From Verrucomicrobia bacterium UBA3750 (GTDB lineage: Bacteria; Verrucomicrobiota; Kiritimatiellia; RFP12; UBA1067), in NCBI GenBank assembly GCA_002371755.1, contig DFGM01000074.1, forward strand, positions 471-12,764: 12,294 nucleotides of DNA, given 5' to 3'. Shown here piece by piece: positions 1 to 7,489 of this stretch. The translations under genes were made by a program, and so were the position numbers. The notes beneath the pieces are model-generated. The model worked only from the letters and a program-made list of their open reading frames with translations. It did no database searches and had not been told where the DNA came from. Positions within the stretch are counted from its first letter, which is position 1. Each line of letters begins with the position of its first letter.

Positions 1-1640
1 TCCTTCAGCGTGACGCAGTGGATGTTGGGCGTATCGTACCACTTGAAAGGCAGCGCCTTCGAGACGGGCAGGCGTCCGAGAAGCGCAAGCGTAAGGCGTA
101 TGCGGTAGGCCGCGAAGTTCGGGAACGTGACAATAGCCTCGTCGGCCACCCTGAGCGCCTCGTGGAGAAGTCCGCGCGGGTTCTTCACCTCCTGGAGCGT
201 ATCGGAACATATCGCCACGTCGTAATGCTTGTCTGGTATGAGCGATATGCCCTCGTCGGCATCTTCCCAGAAACAGTCGTGTCCGTCGGCGACGACTTCG
301 TGGAAGCGGTCGATGTCGATTTCCACGCCGTCGCCCTGGACATTCTTGGCATCCCGCAGGACGTTCAGGAGCGTGCCGTCGCCGCAGCCGATGTCTATGA
401 CGCGCGCGTTTCGCGGCACCATCGCCGTGACGTGGCGGTAAAGGCGCTTCTCCCACTTCATCACCTTGCGCGTGCGGTCTGTGAGGAATCCGCCCAGGAG
501 CGGCGAGAGATCGGATATGTCGGTTAGGAACGAATCGTGGCCCGTGCCGGCCTCAAGGTGGCAATAAGTCACACGCTTGTTGTTCCTGAGCAGCGCCTCC
601 ACTATATCCTTCGATTGCCATTCGGCGAAGAGGATGTCCCGCTCGTACGATACGACGAGGCACTTCGCCTTGACGCGTGCGCATGCACCGTCCAGCCCGC
701 CGTAGCGCTCGCCGGCGTCGAAAAGATCCATGGAACGCGTGATGTGCAGATAGCTGTTCGCGTCGAAACGCTGGAGGAACTTCTTGCCGTGGTGCGCGAG
801 ATAGCTCTCGATTTGGAAATACGTCTTGAACTGCGAGTCTCGCCTGTCGCGTTCTTCTTTGGGGGCATCCACGAAACTCTGCTGCAGCTTGCGGTCGAAC
901 TTATCCTGGAGGAGTTCGCGCGAAAGGTATGTTATGTGGGCCAGCTGGCGGGCGGTGGTGAGCCCCTGCTTGGGTCCGAGCCCGTCGCCTATGCCATAGT
1001 AGTCGCCATTGTTCCAGTTCGGGTCTTCCGTGATGCCTTCGCGCCCCACGACATCGAACGCAAGCGCCTGGGTGTTGAGACTCGCGCTTGTAGCGATCAA
1101 AGCCGCACGCTCCATCTCGTCTGGATGGCGGGTAATCCAATCCATCACCTGTATGCCGCCGTAGCTGCCGCCGATAAGCGCGGCGAGTTTCTTCACCCCG
1201 AGCTGCCTGAGCAGCATGCGATAGACGTCTACCGCATCGCTCATCGTATATTGCGGGAATGACGAACCGTAGGGCTTGCCGGTATCCGGGTTTATACTCA
1301 TCGGGCCGGTGGTGCCGCTGCAGCCGCCGATTACGTTGGCGCAGATTACATGAAACCTGCTAGTGTCGATGCCGCGTCCGGGCCCGACCATCCGTTCCCA
1401 CCAGCCGCTGGGCTTCGTTTCCCCCGGCCTGATGCCGGCGACATGCGCATCTCCCGTGAGCGCGTGGCAGATGAAAATGACATTATCCTCTCTCATCGGC
1501 GCGCCGCATTCTTCGTACGCAACCTCGATTTTCTTCAAAACGCCGCCCGTCTCGAACCTGTAGCCCCCTTCCGGCAACTTGAGTTCGAGCTTTTTCGGCT
1601 CAACTACGCCTACTCCGTCATCCATTGTGCTTGACTCCAT
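1..1640 (-). CDS. metXW: MetX-MetW fusion: homoserine O-acyltransferase joined to MetW methyltransferase-like domain (3' end outside window)
   Basis: One uninterrupted frame carries two proteins usually encoded by adjacent genes. Numbered from the ATG at 1625, residues 10-380 are an alpha/beta-hydrolase of the MetX family, which transfers an acyl group from acyl-CoA to homoserine in methionine synthesis. The nucleophile elbow is GGSYGG (Ser154; the family usually has GGSMGG), with probable catalytic Asp330 in YERDILF and His363 in GTGHDSF. A short linker leads to a MetW domain from about 385, with the Rossmann motif DIGCGDGTLL (411-420), a TLQEV segment, VTFPNF and WYDTPNIH. The window edge removes roughly the last 30-40 residues. 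Two in-frame ATGs fit as start. The one at 1640 gives the longer protein, while the one at 1625 has GGAG nine bases upstream. A strong extended -10 lies at 1681-1686. Whether the acyl donor is acetyl- or succinyl-CoA cannot be read here. Family assignment is near certain. Confidence 0.93.
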   Translation of the reverse strand, partial: MESSTMDDGVGVVEPKKLELKLPEGGYRFETGGVLKKIEVAYEECGAPMREDNVIFICHALTGDAHVAGIRPGETKPSGWWERMVGPGRGIDTSRFHVICANVIGGCSGTTGPMSINPDTGKPYGSSFPQYTMSDAVDVYRMLLRQLGVKKLAALIGGSYGGIQVMDWITRHPDEMERAALIATSASLNTQALAFDVVGREGITEDPNWNNGDYYGIGDGLGPKQGLTTARQLAHITYLSRELLQDKFDRKLQQSFVDAPKEERDRRDSQFKTYFQIESYLAHHGKKFLQRFDANSYLHITRSMDLFDAGERYGGLDGACARVKAKCLVVSYERDILFAEWQSKDIVEALLRNNKRVTYCHLEAGTGHDSFLTDISDLSPLLGGFLTDRTRKVMKWEKRLYRHVTAMVPRNARVIDIGCGDGTLLNVLRDAKNVQGDGVEIDIDRFHEVVADGHDCFWEDADEGISLIPDKHYDVAICSDTLQEVKNPRGLLHEALRVADEAIVTFPNFAAYRIRLTLALLGRLPVSKALPFKWYDTPNIHCVTLK

Positions 1641-1680
1641 TATCTGTAGACTCTTTGCCCCTTCCTTTTCAAGGCCACAT

Positions 1681-1700
1681 ATTATACCATATTTCGGCGG
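1681..1700 (-). promoter_or_regulatory. Extended -10 promoter of metXW
   Basis: On the minus strand the sequence reads CGAAATATGGTATAAT, with a perfect TATAAT at 1686-1681 and TGG directly before it. It predicts a transcript start near 1674 and a leader of about 35-50 bases. No good -35 hexamer is seen 16-18 bases upstream, as is common for extended -10 promoters. The same sequence occurs before pheS and, slightly changed, before pyrF. Confidence 0.75.
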
Positions 1701-1756
1701 GTAAAGGGTAGCGGTCCTGCCAGTTTCCATCAGCAACAGGCGTTGGCGTTGTCCGG

Positions 1757-1954
1757 CCCGCCCGAAGGGAGAATCCGGCCCGCCCGAAGGGGTAGTGCGA
1801 CCAATAATGCGCATGGGGCTCGAATCCAATGGGCATTGGCCGCAAATCCAATAGGCATTGAGTTGGAATCCAATGGGCATTGAATCCAAATCCAATGGGC
1901 ATTGGATTCCCGGGTGATGGGCATTGGATTCCCGGGTGATGGGCATTGGTCGAA
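1757..1954. repeat. Array of nine 22-bp repeat units with an inverted-repeat core
   Basis: Units begin at 1757, 1779, 1801, 1823, 1845, 1867, 1889, 1911 and 1933, exactly 22 bases apart. The first two share CCCGCCCGAAGGG. The third is degenerate. The last six share a core close to AATGGGCATTGG. In several units it is extended to CCAATGGGCATTGG, whose arms CCAATG and CATTGG are inverted repeats; in the unit at 1889 the arms grow to AATCCAATG and CATTGGATT. The units at 1889, 1911 and 1933 are nearly identical over ATGGGCATTGGATTCCCGGG. There are no unique spacers. The array lies between the end of the murG frame and the metXW promoter, starting about 55 bases upstream of that promoter. Its function is unknown; multiple binding sites or a neutral intergenic tandem repeat are both possible. 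Confidence 0.85.
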
Positions 1955-2083
1955 CAACGGCTCGGTAGGGCATATCCACCACCAGCCGCAGGTGTGTATA
2001 CCGCGCCTTGCGTCCCAAAGGGCCGCTTGACCGGTCTGGCGAAATCGACGGAGCGTAATTCCGAACTCGCCCCTGCCGGTCGG
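1955..2083. other. Intergenic stretch downstream of murG with no clear feature
   Basis: I see no gene here. There are short self-complementary pieces, such as GACCGGTC near 2030 and CGGA...TCCG near 2050-2063. None is long enough, or followed by a T-run on the minus strand, to be a convincing terminator for the murG operon. Confidence 0.5.
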
Positions 2084-4021
2084 CTAATCCAGCCGAATCC
2101 AGCTCATGAGGGGGGTGTGCGGTTCCGTACCGCCGCCAGTCTGGAGATAAAACGCGTTTTCCGCCGTGCGGCCCGCATCTATATTGTCCAGTTTCGTTTC
2201 GTCGGCCGTGAAAATTGCGGCTTTAGCCTTTACGCAGTTGCCCGCCGCATCATAGGTGCGTATGTCGCTATACTCCGCCCGGCGCATCAGTCTCACGCTT
2301 TCCCCGTTGCGCCAGAAGTCTTCCACGAACGAATAAAGATTGTCGAAGTGCCTCTTCCCGGGCGGGCATATTGTGCTGATTGAAGCGATTTTCAGCCAAT
2401 TTTCCGCCCCGACACTCCTGAAAAAGCATGTGTACACCATGCGCTTGTCGCCTTCCTCTTCGCCGACAATGCGGAATTGGACTTTCTTCCCTGGCTGCCA
2501 GTGCGGCAAGCAGGCCATGGCTTTCACGCCCGTCCCCTCGTGCCCGAAACGCGAGATGCGCACGTGCTCTTCGGCATAGACCACCCTTGCGCGCTTTTCT
2601 TCTGGTATGCTATCGGGCTTTGCGGAAAAGTCGAAGGGGTCGCCAGGCTCCCACACGGAGAAAATCAACACGTTCCCCGCGTCCTTCAGGTTCTGCAAGC
2701 CGCAGTAGCCGGCGCTCCAGCCTAACGCCATGTAGTAGGAGTTGGGCTGAAGAGACTTTACATCGAGCGTCATCTCTGCCATAACGGCGTTGGTCGAGGT
2801 CGGATGATAGCGCAGATGAACGCTGCGCGCAGCCTTCGGCGCGACCTCGTTCCGGGATACGGGACTTGCCTGTGCGACCTCACTAACATCATCCGCCGCC
2901 CGTGCGCCACCAAACGCCACGAGTGCGCAAACTGCGAGAATCAGGGCTTTGGAGGCGACTTTTTCGACAATATCGGCAACTTTCTTCGCGGCATCCGGCG
3001 TGGCGAGCGCTTTCATGCGCTCCCCCATCGCGGCAAGGCGTTCGGGCTTGGCGAACTTGTCGAGGAGATAGTGGCAAAGCTGGCGCGACGAGAACTTCGC
3101 CTGCATTGCTTCATCGGCAGCGCCGGCGGAGACGAAGGCGTCGGCATTCCAGTGCTGGTGGTTCCTGAGTGCGCTCGGCAGCGGAATGAGGAGAGCCGGC
3201 TTGCCGCATGCAGCAAGCTCGAAACATGTGGAAGCCCCCGCGCGCGCCACCACTATGCTGGCCGAGGCGAAACAGTTGGCCATCTCCTTTTCAAACCCAT
3301 TCACCCGCGCCGGTATGCCGGCGTTGGCGTATATTCCCATCACCTCGCCTTCGTCCTTGAGTCCGGTCTGGTGGATTACATAGAGTTTCTTTTCCGAGCC
3401 GTCGCGGCGTTTGGCGAGTTCCGCGTGCATGAGCACAATCGCTTCGCTCGCAAGCATGTTCACGGCGTGTGCACCCTGACTGCCGCCGGTCACGAAGATT
3501 ACGAATGCATCGTCCGGGATGTTTGCGAACCTCTTGCCGCATGCGATTTCGGCACGCACCGGCAGTCCGCTCAGTTCGCATTTGCAAAGCTTCAGGTGGG
3601 ATGCCGTCGATTCGAAGCTTGTCGCCACCACCTTCGCAAACCGCGAGAGGAACTCGACCGCCCTTCCGGGCACGGTATTCGCCTCGTGCAGCACCACCGG
3701 CACGGAACTTCTGCGCGCTGCGAGCACAGGCGGCAGGGAAGAATAACTGCCCATTGCCAGCATCGCATCCGGCATCTCCTTCTTTATTTCCTTGCGGCAT
3801 CTGAAATAGCTGCACAGGATTGCAAAGGCGTTCTTCACGCTCAACTGCCTCGCGTGGGTGGAAAAGCCCTTTCCGGACCACGAGCGCATCACGCTTGATT
3901 CCACATCGCGCCCCGATTCCCACACCGTCACGTCGTGTCCGCGGGCTTTGAGCTCTTCCGCCACGGCAAGCCCCGGGAATGCATGACCGCCCGTGCCGCC
4001 GCATGCTACCGCTATTTTCAT
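2084..4021 (-). CDS. murG: MurG fused in frame to a signal-peptide-like segment and a DUF3472-like domain
   Basis: Residues 1-356 are MurG, the glycosyltransferase that adds GlcNAc to lipid I to make lipid II on the inner face of the membrane. Visible are the GGTGGH loop (8-13), LHEANTVPG, GGSQGAHAVN (179-188), HQTG, ARAGASTCFELAACGKP and NHQHWNA, and the MurG part looks full length. The frame does not stop. Residues 358-375 (KALILAVCALVAFGGARA) look like a signal peptide lacking its Met, with ARA before ADD as a cleavage site. Residues about 400-635 resemble DUF3472: YYMALGWSAGYCGLQ, FSVWEP, FGHEGTG, then an FVEDFW region. No ATG, GTG or TTG lies just before the hydrophobic run. The ATG start at 4021 overlaps the upstream TAA as TAATG, with AGGG seven bases upstream. 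MurG is certain and DUF3472 is likely. Whether the fusion is real rather than an assembly error is open. Confidence 0.88.
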   Translation of the reverse strand: MKIAVACGGTGGHAFPGLAVAEELKARGHDVTVWESGRDVESSVMRSWSGKGFSTHARQLSVKNAFAILCSYFRCRKEIKKEMPDAMLAMGSYSSLPPVLAARRSSVPVVLHEANTVPGRAVEFLSRFAKVVATSFESTASHLKLCKCELSGLPVRAEIACGKRFANIPDDAFVIFVTGGSQGAHAVNMLASEAIVLMHAELAKRRDGSEKKLYVIHQTGLKDEGEVMGIYANAGIPARVNGFEKEMANCFASASIVVARAGASTCFELAACGKPALLIPLPSALRNHQHWNADAFVSAGAADEAMQAKFSSRQLCHYLLDKFAKPERLAAMGERMKALATPDAAKKVADIVEKVASKALILAVCALVAFGGARAADDVSEVAQASPVSRNEVAPKAARSVHLRYHPTSTNAVMAEMTLDVKSLQPNSYYMALGWSAGYCGLQNLKDAGNVLIFSVWEPGDPFDFSAKPDSIPEEKRARVVYAEEHVRISRFGHEGTGVKAMACLPHWQPGKKVQFRIVGEEEGDKRMVYTCFFRSVGAENWLKIASISTICPPGKRHFDNLYSFVEDFWRNGESVRLMRRAEYSDIRTYDAAGNCVKAKAAIFTADETKLDNIDAGRTAENAFYLQTGGGTEPHTPLMSWIRLD

Positions 4022-5424
4022 TACCAATCCCTTTCGTTTGGCGGGAGGGCGCTCTTGCGCATCCTCGCTTTTTTATCCGCTTCGTGTTCGTCGGAGCGCT
4101 CTTGCGCCTTCTTCAAAACGGCTTCGACATCTTTATCTTCCTTGTCTTCCTCGCTCTTGTCTTCTTCGCCCTGGGCTTCTTCGTTCTGCTCGGGGTTCTC
4201 TTCCTGACGCGCCTCGAATTCGTTCTGCCGCTGGTCGTCGCCCTGGTCTTTGTTCTCGTTTTCGGCGGGATCGTTCTTCTTGTCGGGCTTGTTTTCGTTA
4301 TTGGCGCCGCCTGCGCCCTGCCCGCCGCCCTGGGAAGGATCGTTTGGAAGGAGTTCTATTATCTTCCTTATTATATCTAGAGCCTCCTCCTGTTTCGGGG
4401 GGAGAATGTCTTTCACGCACTCGATTTGCAGTTTTTCTAGCTGCGTGGCGAGGGCGGAGATTTCGGCTTGCGCTTCAGCGGTGAAAGGCGGCTTGTTGGT
4501 ATCCGCCTGGGCCATTTGTTCATACTGGCGGGCCCAAGCCGGGAACTTTGCGCGGAACGAGCGCGTATAGTCGAGCGCATCCGGCTGCCAGGCGCGGTTG
4601 TTGACGGTCTCCACATCCTGCCAGGCGTTGGATTGGCTCAGGAGATCCTCGCGGATGGAATCTGGCGGCAGGGCCACCATCTTGTGGAAACGCGTGCAAT
4701 CGCTCTCCACGCTGGCGAGCGTGGAGTATGCCTCGGGGTTGAAGTCGGCGAGTTCGACGGCGGCTTTGAGGGCGCGAGAGCGCGCTTCATCCATCTGGAG
4801 CGGGATGGTGGCGGCATCCTCGTTGTTTGTTGCGGCCTGCGCCACAGCTTCGCGTATCGGGATGAAAGCATCGGCCAGGGCTTCGGTGCGGGCCGAGAGC
4901 GCTTCCGAGACGGCTATCGCCTCTGCAGGGGCGTTGGTGCGGCAGGAAGCGGATTCGGAGAGGATCCTGCGCGAATCGTCGCGCGCTCCTTTCAATATGG
5001 CGGTCGGATCCTTGCCTTGCGCGGCGGCTATGACATCGTTGATATGCTTAGTCTCTCTCAATTCGGGGAGGGAAGCAGCGGCGCGGGCGAAATTGCGCCT
5101 CAGCCGCGCGTCATCCGGCTTGGCGCGGAGCGCGATTTGCGATGCGGCGGCGGCTTCTTCCAGATTCTGGATTGCGTCTTGGGCGCCGGGGGTGGTGGCT
5201 CTTTCGTATGCAAGAGCGGCCACCACTTCAGCCGCACGTGCACCATATTCGCGCGAGAGCAAAAGCGGCTTCAGGGTGGCAAGAGCGTTTGTCGAATCCC
5301 CCGCGAGGTACATGTCGACGCCCATATTCCATATCTCGCCATCGGTGAGCGCGGCTTCTTCGCCGTGCACGGCGATGTGCGCAGCGAGAATCAGCGATGC
5401 CGCTATAAACGCACTAAAACGCAT
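4021..5424 (-). CDS. Secreted Bat-like protein with TPR-like N-terminal half and very charged tail
   Basis: The 467-residue protein starts with a clear signal peptide (about residues 1-22, ending near AVHGEEA), so it is probably periplasmic or membrane-attached. Residues 25-120 are Ala-rich and helical, with TPR-like spacing (GVDMYLAGDSTNALATL). The middle is helical without a recognised domain. From about residue 360 the chain is dominated by E, D, K, Q and N, then ends ALPPNERDW. As far as I recall, this layout matches TPR proteins of Bacteroides-aerotolerance (Bat) type clusters in PVC bacteria, but no VWA or MoxR partner lies in this window. The start at 5424 has AAGGAG six bases upstream and shares one base with the corA stop (TGATG). 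The stop overlaps murG. Coupled translation with both neighbours is likely. Exact function is unknown. Confidence 0.75.
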   Translation of the reverse strand: MRFSAFIAASLILAAHIAVHGEEAALTDGEIWNMGVDMYLAGDSTNALATLKPLLLSREYGARAAEVVAALAYERATTPGAQDAIQNLEEAAAASQIALRAKPDDARLRRNFARAAASLPELRETKHINDVIAAAQGKDPTAILKGARDDSRRILSESASCRTNAPAEAIAVSEALSARTEALADAFIPIREAVAQAATNNEDAATIPLQMDEARSRALKAAVELADFNPEAYSTLASVESDCTRFHKMVALPPDSIREDLLSQSNAWQDVETVNNRAWQPDALDYTRSFRAKFPAWARQYEQMAQADTNKPPFTAEAQAEISALATQLEKLQIECVKDILPPKQEEALDIIRKIIELLPNDPSQGGGQGAGGANNENKPDKKNDPAENENKDQGDDQRQNEFEARQEENPEQNEEAQGEEDKSEEDKEDKDVEAVLKKAQERSDEHEADKKARMRKSALPPNERDW

Positions 5425-6371
5425 CAGAATCTCCTTTTCCGCGACAATACGAAGAATACCGCCCCGATAATCCCGGCGAGGACGAGCGATATGCCCATCA
5501 CTATCGCGAAGGAATGCGCGTGATGCATGAAGGGGAGTGTCGCTAGATTCATGCCGTAGATAGAGGCTATGAGAGTAGGTGCCGCGAGAAGAATCGTGGC
5601 CGCCGTCAGATACTTCATCACATTGTTCAGGTTGTTGTTGATGAGCGATGCGAAAGTATCGAGCGTGCCGTTGAGGATGTTCGCGTGTATCGTCGCCGTC
5701 TCCAGCGCCTGCTGGTATTCCACCATTGCGTCTTCGAGCTGGTCGCGGTCGTCCTCGGAAAGGACGAGCTGACGGGCCGTGTTCGCTCTCGCAAGTGCTA
5801 TCGTATCGGCCTTGAGCGACGTCGTGAAGTAGACGAACGTCTTTTCGATCGTGAGGAGTTTCAAGAGCGCTTCGTTGGAAATCGTCTCGTGCAGCTCCTC
5901 TTCCAAGGCGTTCGTGCGCAGATGGATGTCGTTCAGATACCTGAGGAAGAGCACTCCCCCGTGCCAGAGAAGGCGAAATGCGAAACGGTAGCTGTCGCTT
6001 GGCGGGCAGACGCGGCGTATCTGGTCGAGGAACGCCGTTGTCACAGGCGTTTTCGCCGAGCACACCGTTATCACGCTCTTGGCGAAAAAGATTATGCCGA
6101 GAGGCACCGTGCGGTATGGATAGGGGCTGTTCTCATCCTCGACCGGACACGGCACGTGCACGATCAGCATGGAGGAATCGTCATCGTAATCGAAACGCGG
6201 CCTTTCGTCGGTATCGAGCGGGTCGGTAAGGAAGTCGCGCGGCACGTTGGAGTGCGTGAGCACCCTTTCGAGCTCGGTAGTCGTGGGTTCGACGAGATTG
6301 ATCCAGCAGCTCTCGGCGAACTCTGGCGTTTCCTTGAGGCCTCCGTTTTCCCAGCGGTAGATGGCAATCAT
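5424..6371 (-). CDS. corA: CorA-family divalent cation transporter
   Basis: The product is a 315-residue inner-membrane channel of the CorA family, which moves Mg2+ and sometimes Co2+ or Ni2+ as a pentamer. The N-terminal half is the acidic cytoplasmic funnel domain, followed by a long helical stretch (about 150-245). Two transmembrane segments lie near the C-terminus (about 253-271 and 287-308), and the signature YGMN sits at 272-275 between them. After GMN the loop reads LATLPFMHH rather than the common FxxMPE, so ion preference may differ. The C-terminus is basic (SRKRRF), as usual for the cytoplasmic end. The ATG at 6371 follows pheS by 37 bases with only a distant AAAGG upstream. The stop shares one base with the next start. 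A neighbour role in Mg2+ supply is not implied by the operon. Confidence 0.93.
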   Translation of the reverse strand: MIAIYRWENGGLKETPEFAESCWINLVEPTTTELERVLTHSNVPRDFLTDPLDTDERPRFDYDDDSSMLIVHVPCPVEDENSPYPYRTVPLGIIFFAKSVITVCSAKTPVTTAFLDQIRRVCPPSDSYRFAFRLLWHGGVLFLRYLNDIHLRTNALEEELHETISNEALLKLLTIEKTFVYFTTSLKADTIALARANTARQLVLSEDDRDQLEDAMVEYQQALETATIHANILNGTLDTFASLINNNLNNVMKYLTAATILLAAPTLIASIYGMNLATLPFMHHAHSFAIVMGISLVLAGIIGAVFFVLSRKRRF

Positions 6372-6408
6372 AGGTGCGCCGCCTTTCTATTGGGAGCAAA
6401 AAGGTTTA

Positions 6409-7428
6409 TCAGCCAAGCTGGCTCAAGAATCTGACGTCGTTTTCATAGAGCCAGCGTATGTCGGGAATGCCGTACTTGATCATGGCGATGCGCTCCACGC
6501 CGAAGCCGAACGCATAGCCCGATACTTCCTCTGGGTCGTAACCCACGAACTTGAAGACTCTCGGGTCCACCATTCCCGCGCCCGCCACTTCAATCCAGCC
6601 GGACTGCTTGCATACGTTGCAACCCTTGCCTTTGCAGACATGGCAGGAGAAGTCCACTTCCACGGAAGGCTCGGTGAACGGGAAGAAGTGCGGACGGAAA
6701 CGAACCGTCACGCCGGCCCCCATCATCTCCTTGGCGAAATACGCAAGGACGCTCTTCAAGTCTGCAAGAGATACGGGCTTATCCTTGCAGTCCACATAAA
6801 GACCCTCGATCTGGTGGAAGTTCGCGGAATGCGTGGCGTCGGTGGTATCGCGGCGGAAAGTCCTGCCCGGGCAGATTACGCGCACTGGCGGCTTGTTGGC
6901 CATCATGGTGCGGATCTGGACAGGCGAGGTCTGGGTTCTCAAAAGACAATCGTCGCCGAACCAGAAGGTGTCGCTACGGTCCATCGAGGGGTGGTGCGGC
7001 GGCGTGTTGAGCGCTGTGAAGTTGTTGAAACGGTTTTCGAGCTCGGGACCATCCGCCACGGTGAAGCCGAGTTTGCCGAAGATGGCGGCGGATTCCTCGA
7101 TTACGCGGGTGAGCGGGTGCTTTACGCCAAGGCTGCGCCAGCGCCCGGGCATTGTAAGATCCGCATCCACCGCTTCGCCCTGCCCCTTCGCACCGGCGCC
7201 TTTGGCCTGCAAGGCGGCCTCCGCCTCCGCGCGCCAAGCCTGCACGGCCTTGCCGAATGCGGGACGTTCTTCCTTCGGCACGTCCTTCATTCCTTTGACA
7301 AGCGCAGGTATCAATCCGTTGCGTCCTACATATTTGACGCGAAGCGCTTCCACGGCCGCCGCATCGTTTGCCGCGCCTATCTCTTCAAGGCTCCGGGCCT
7401 TGGCATTTTCCAGTTCTGTGAGAGTCAT
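6409..7428 (-). CDS. pheS: Phenylalanyl-tRNA synthetase alpha subunit
   Basis: PheS is the catalytic subunit of the PheS2PheT2 enzyme that charges tRNA-Phe. The 339-residue protein has the N-terminal coiled-coil tRNA-binding arm (1-80) and the class II core: HPSMD (146-150), LLRTQTSPVQ (162-171), GRTFRRD with the Phe-site region HQIEG (205-209), FPFTEPSVEVDF (249-260) and the motif 3 segment GFGVERIAM. Four cysteines (262, 265, 270, 273) form a CxxC-CxxC knuckle after motif 2, as in a subset of bacterial PheS. An upstream in-frame TTG at 7446 is possible, but AAGGGAG eight bases before the ATG at 7428 supports the ATG. The promoter lies at 7458-7477. The partner pheT does not follow; corA does. 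Confidence 0.97.
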   Translation of the reverse strand: MTLTELENAKARSLEEIGAANDAAAVEALRVKYVGRNGLIPALVKGMKDVPKEERPAFGKAVQAWRAEAEAALQAKGAGAKGQGEAVDADLTMPGRWRSLGVKHPLTRVIEESAAIFGKLGFTVADGPELENRFNNFTALNTPPHHPSMDRSDTFWFGDDCLLRTQTSPVQIRTMMANKPPVRVICPGRTFRRDTTDATHSANFHQIEGLYVDCKDKPVSLADLKSVLAYFAKEMMGAGVTVRFRPHFFPFTEPSVEVDFSCHVCKGKGCNVCKQSGWIEVAGAGMVDPRVFKFVGYDPEEVSGYAFGFGVERIAMIKYGIPDIRWLYENDVRFLSQLG

Positions 7429-7436
7429 TGCCTTTT

Positions 7437-7443
7437 CTCCCTT
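7437..7443 (-). promoter_or_regulatory. Ribosome binding site that fixes the pheS start
   Basis: AAGGGAG lies eight bases upstream of the ATG at 7428. Because it overlaps the codons after the TTG at 7446, it favours ATG initiation. Confidence 0.7.
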
Positions 7444-7457
7444 CAAAGAAGGGTTAT

Positions 7458-7477
7458 ATTATACCATATTTCGCCCC
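7458..7477 (-). promoter_or_regulatory. Extended -10 promoter of the pheS-corA-bat-murG operon
   Basis: The minus strand reads GGGGCGAAATATGGTATAAT, with a perfect TATAAT at 7463-7458. It predicts a start near 7451 and a leader of about 20-25 bases, too short for a T-box or attenuator. A weak -35 candidate (TTCCCA) lies near 7483-7488. It sits just downstream of the stop of the preceding gene (7490), so the pheS operon has its own promoter. Confidence 0.75.
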
Positions 7478-7489
7478 GCTTGTGGGAAG

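Noticed and set aside
537..1262. 241-codon open frame on the plus strand
   Set aside because: Shadow of the MetX domain on the other strand; no recognisable protein.
1757..1954. Possible CRISPR array
   Set aside because: The 22-base units follow each other with no unique spacers, the units drift in sequence, and no cas gene is nearby.
1669..1957. Short minus-strand reading frames through the repeats
   Set aside because: They only translate the 22-bp repeat in shifting frames (MPIGF, NAHWI), overlap the metXW promoter, and have no convincing ribosome binding site.
2804..3898. 364-codon open frame on the plus strand
   Set aside because: It lies wholly opposite murG, which has clear family motifs. 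The plus-strand translation is Arg/His/Cys-rich with no family likeness, so it is a shadow.
4022..4027. TTG start for murG six bases upstream
   Set aside because: The ATG at 4021 overlaps the stop as TAATG and gives the usual MurG start before GGTGGH.
5425..6063. Upstream extension of the Bat-like protein
   Set aside because: It lies inside corA in another frame, whereas the ATG at 5424 has a good AAGGAG and begins a signal peptide.
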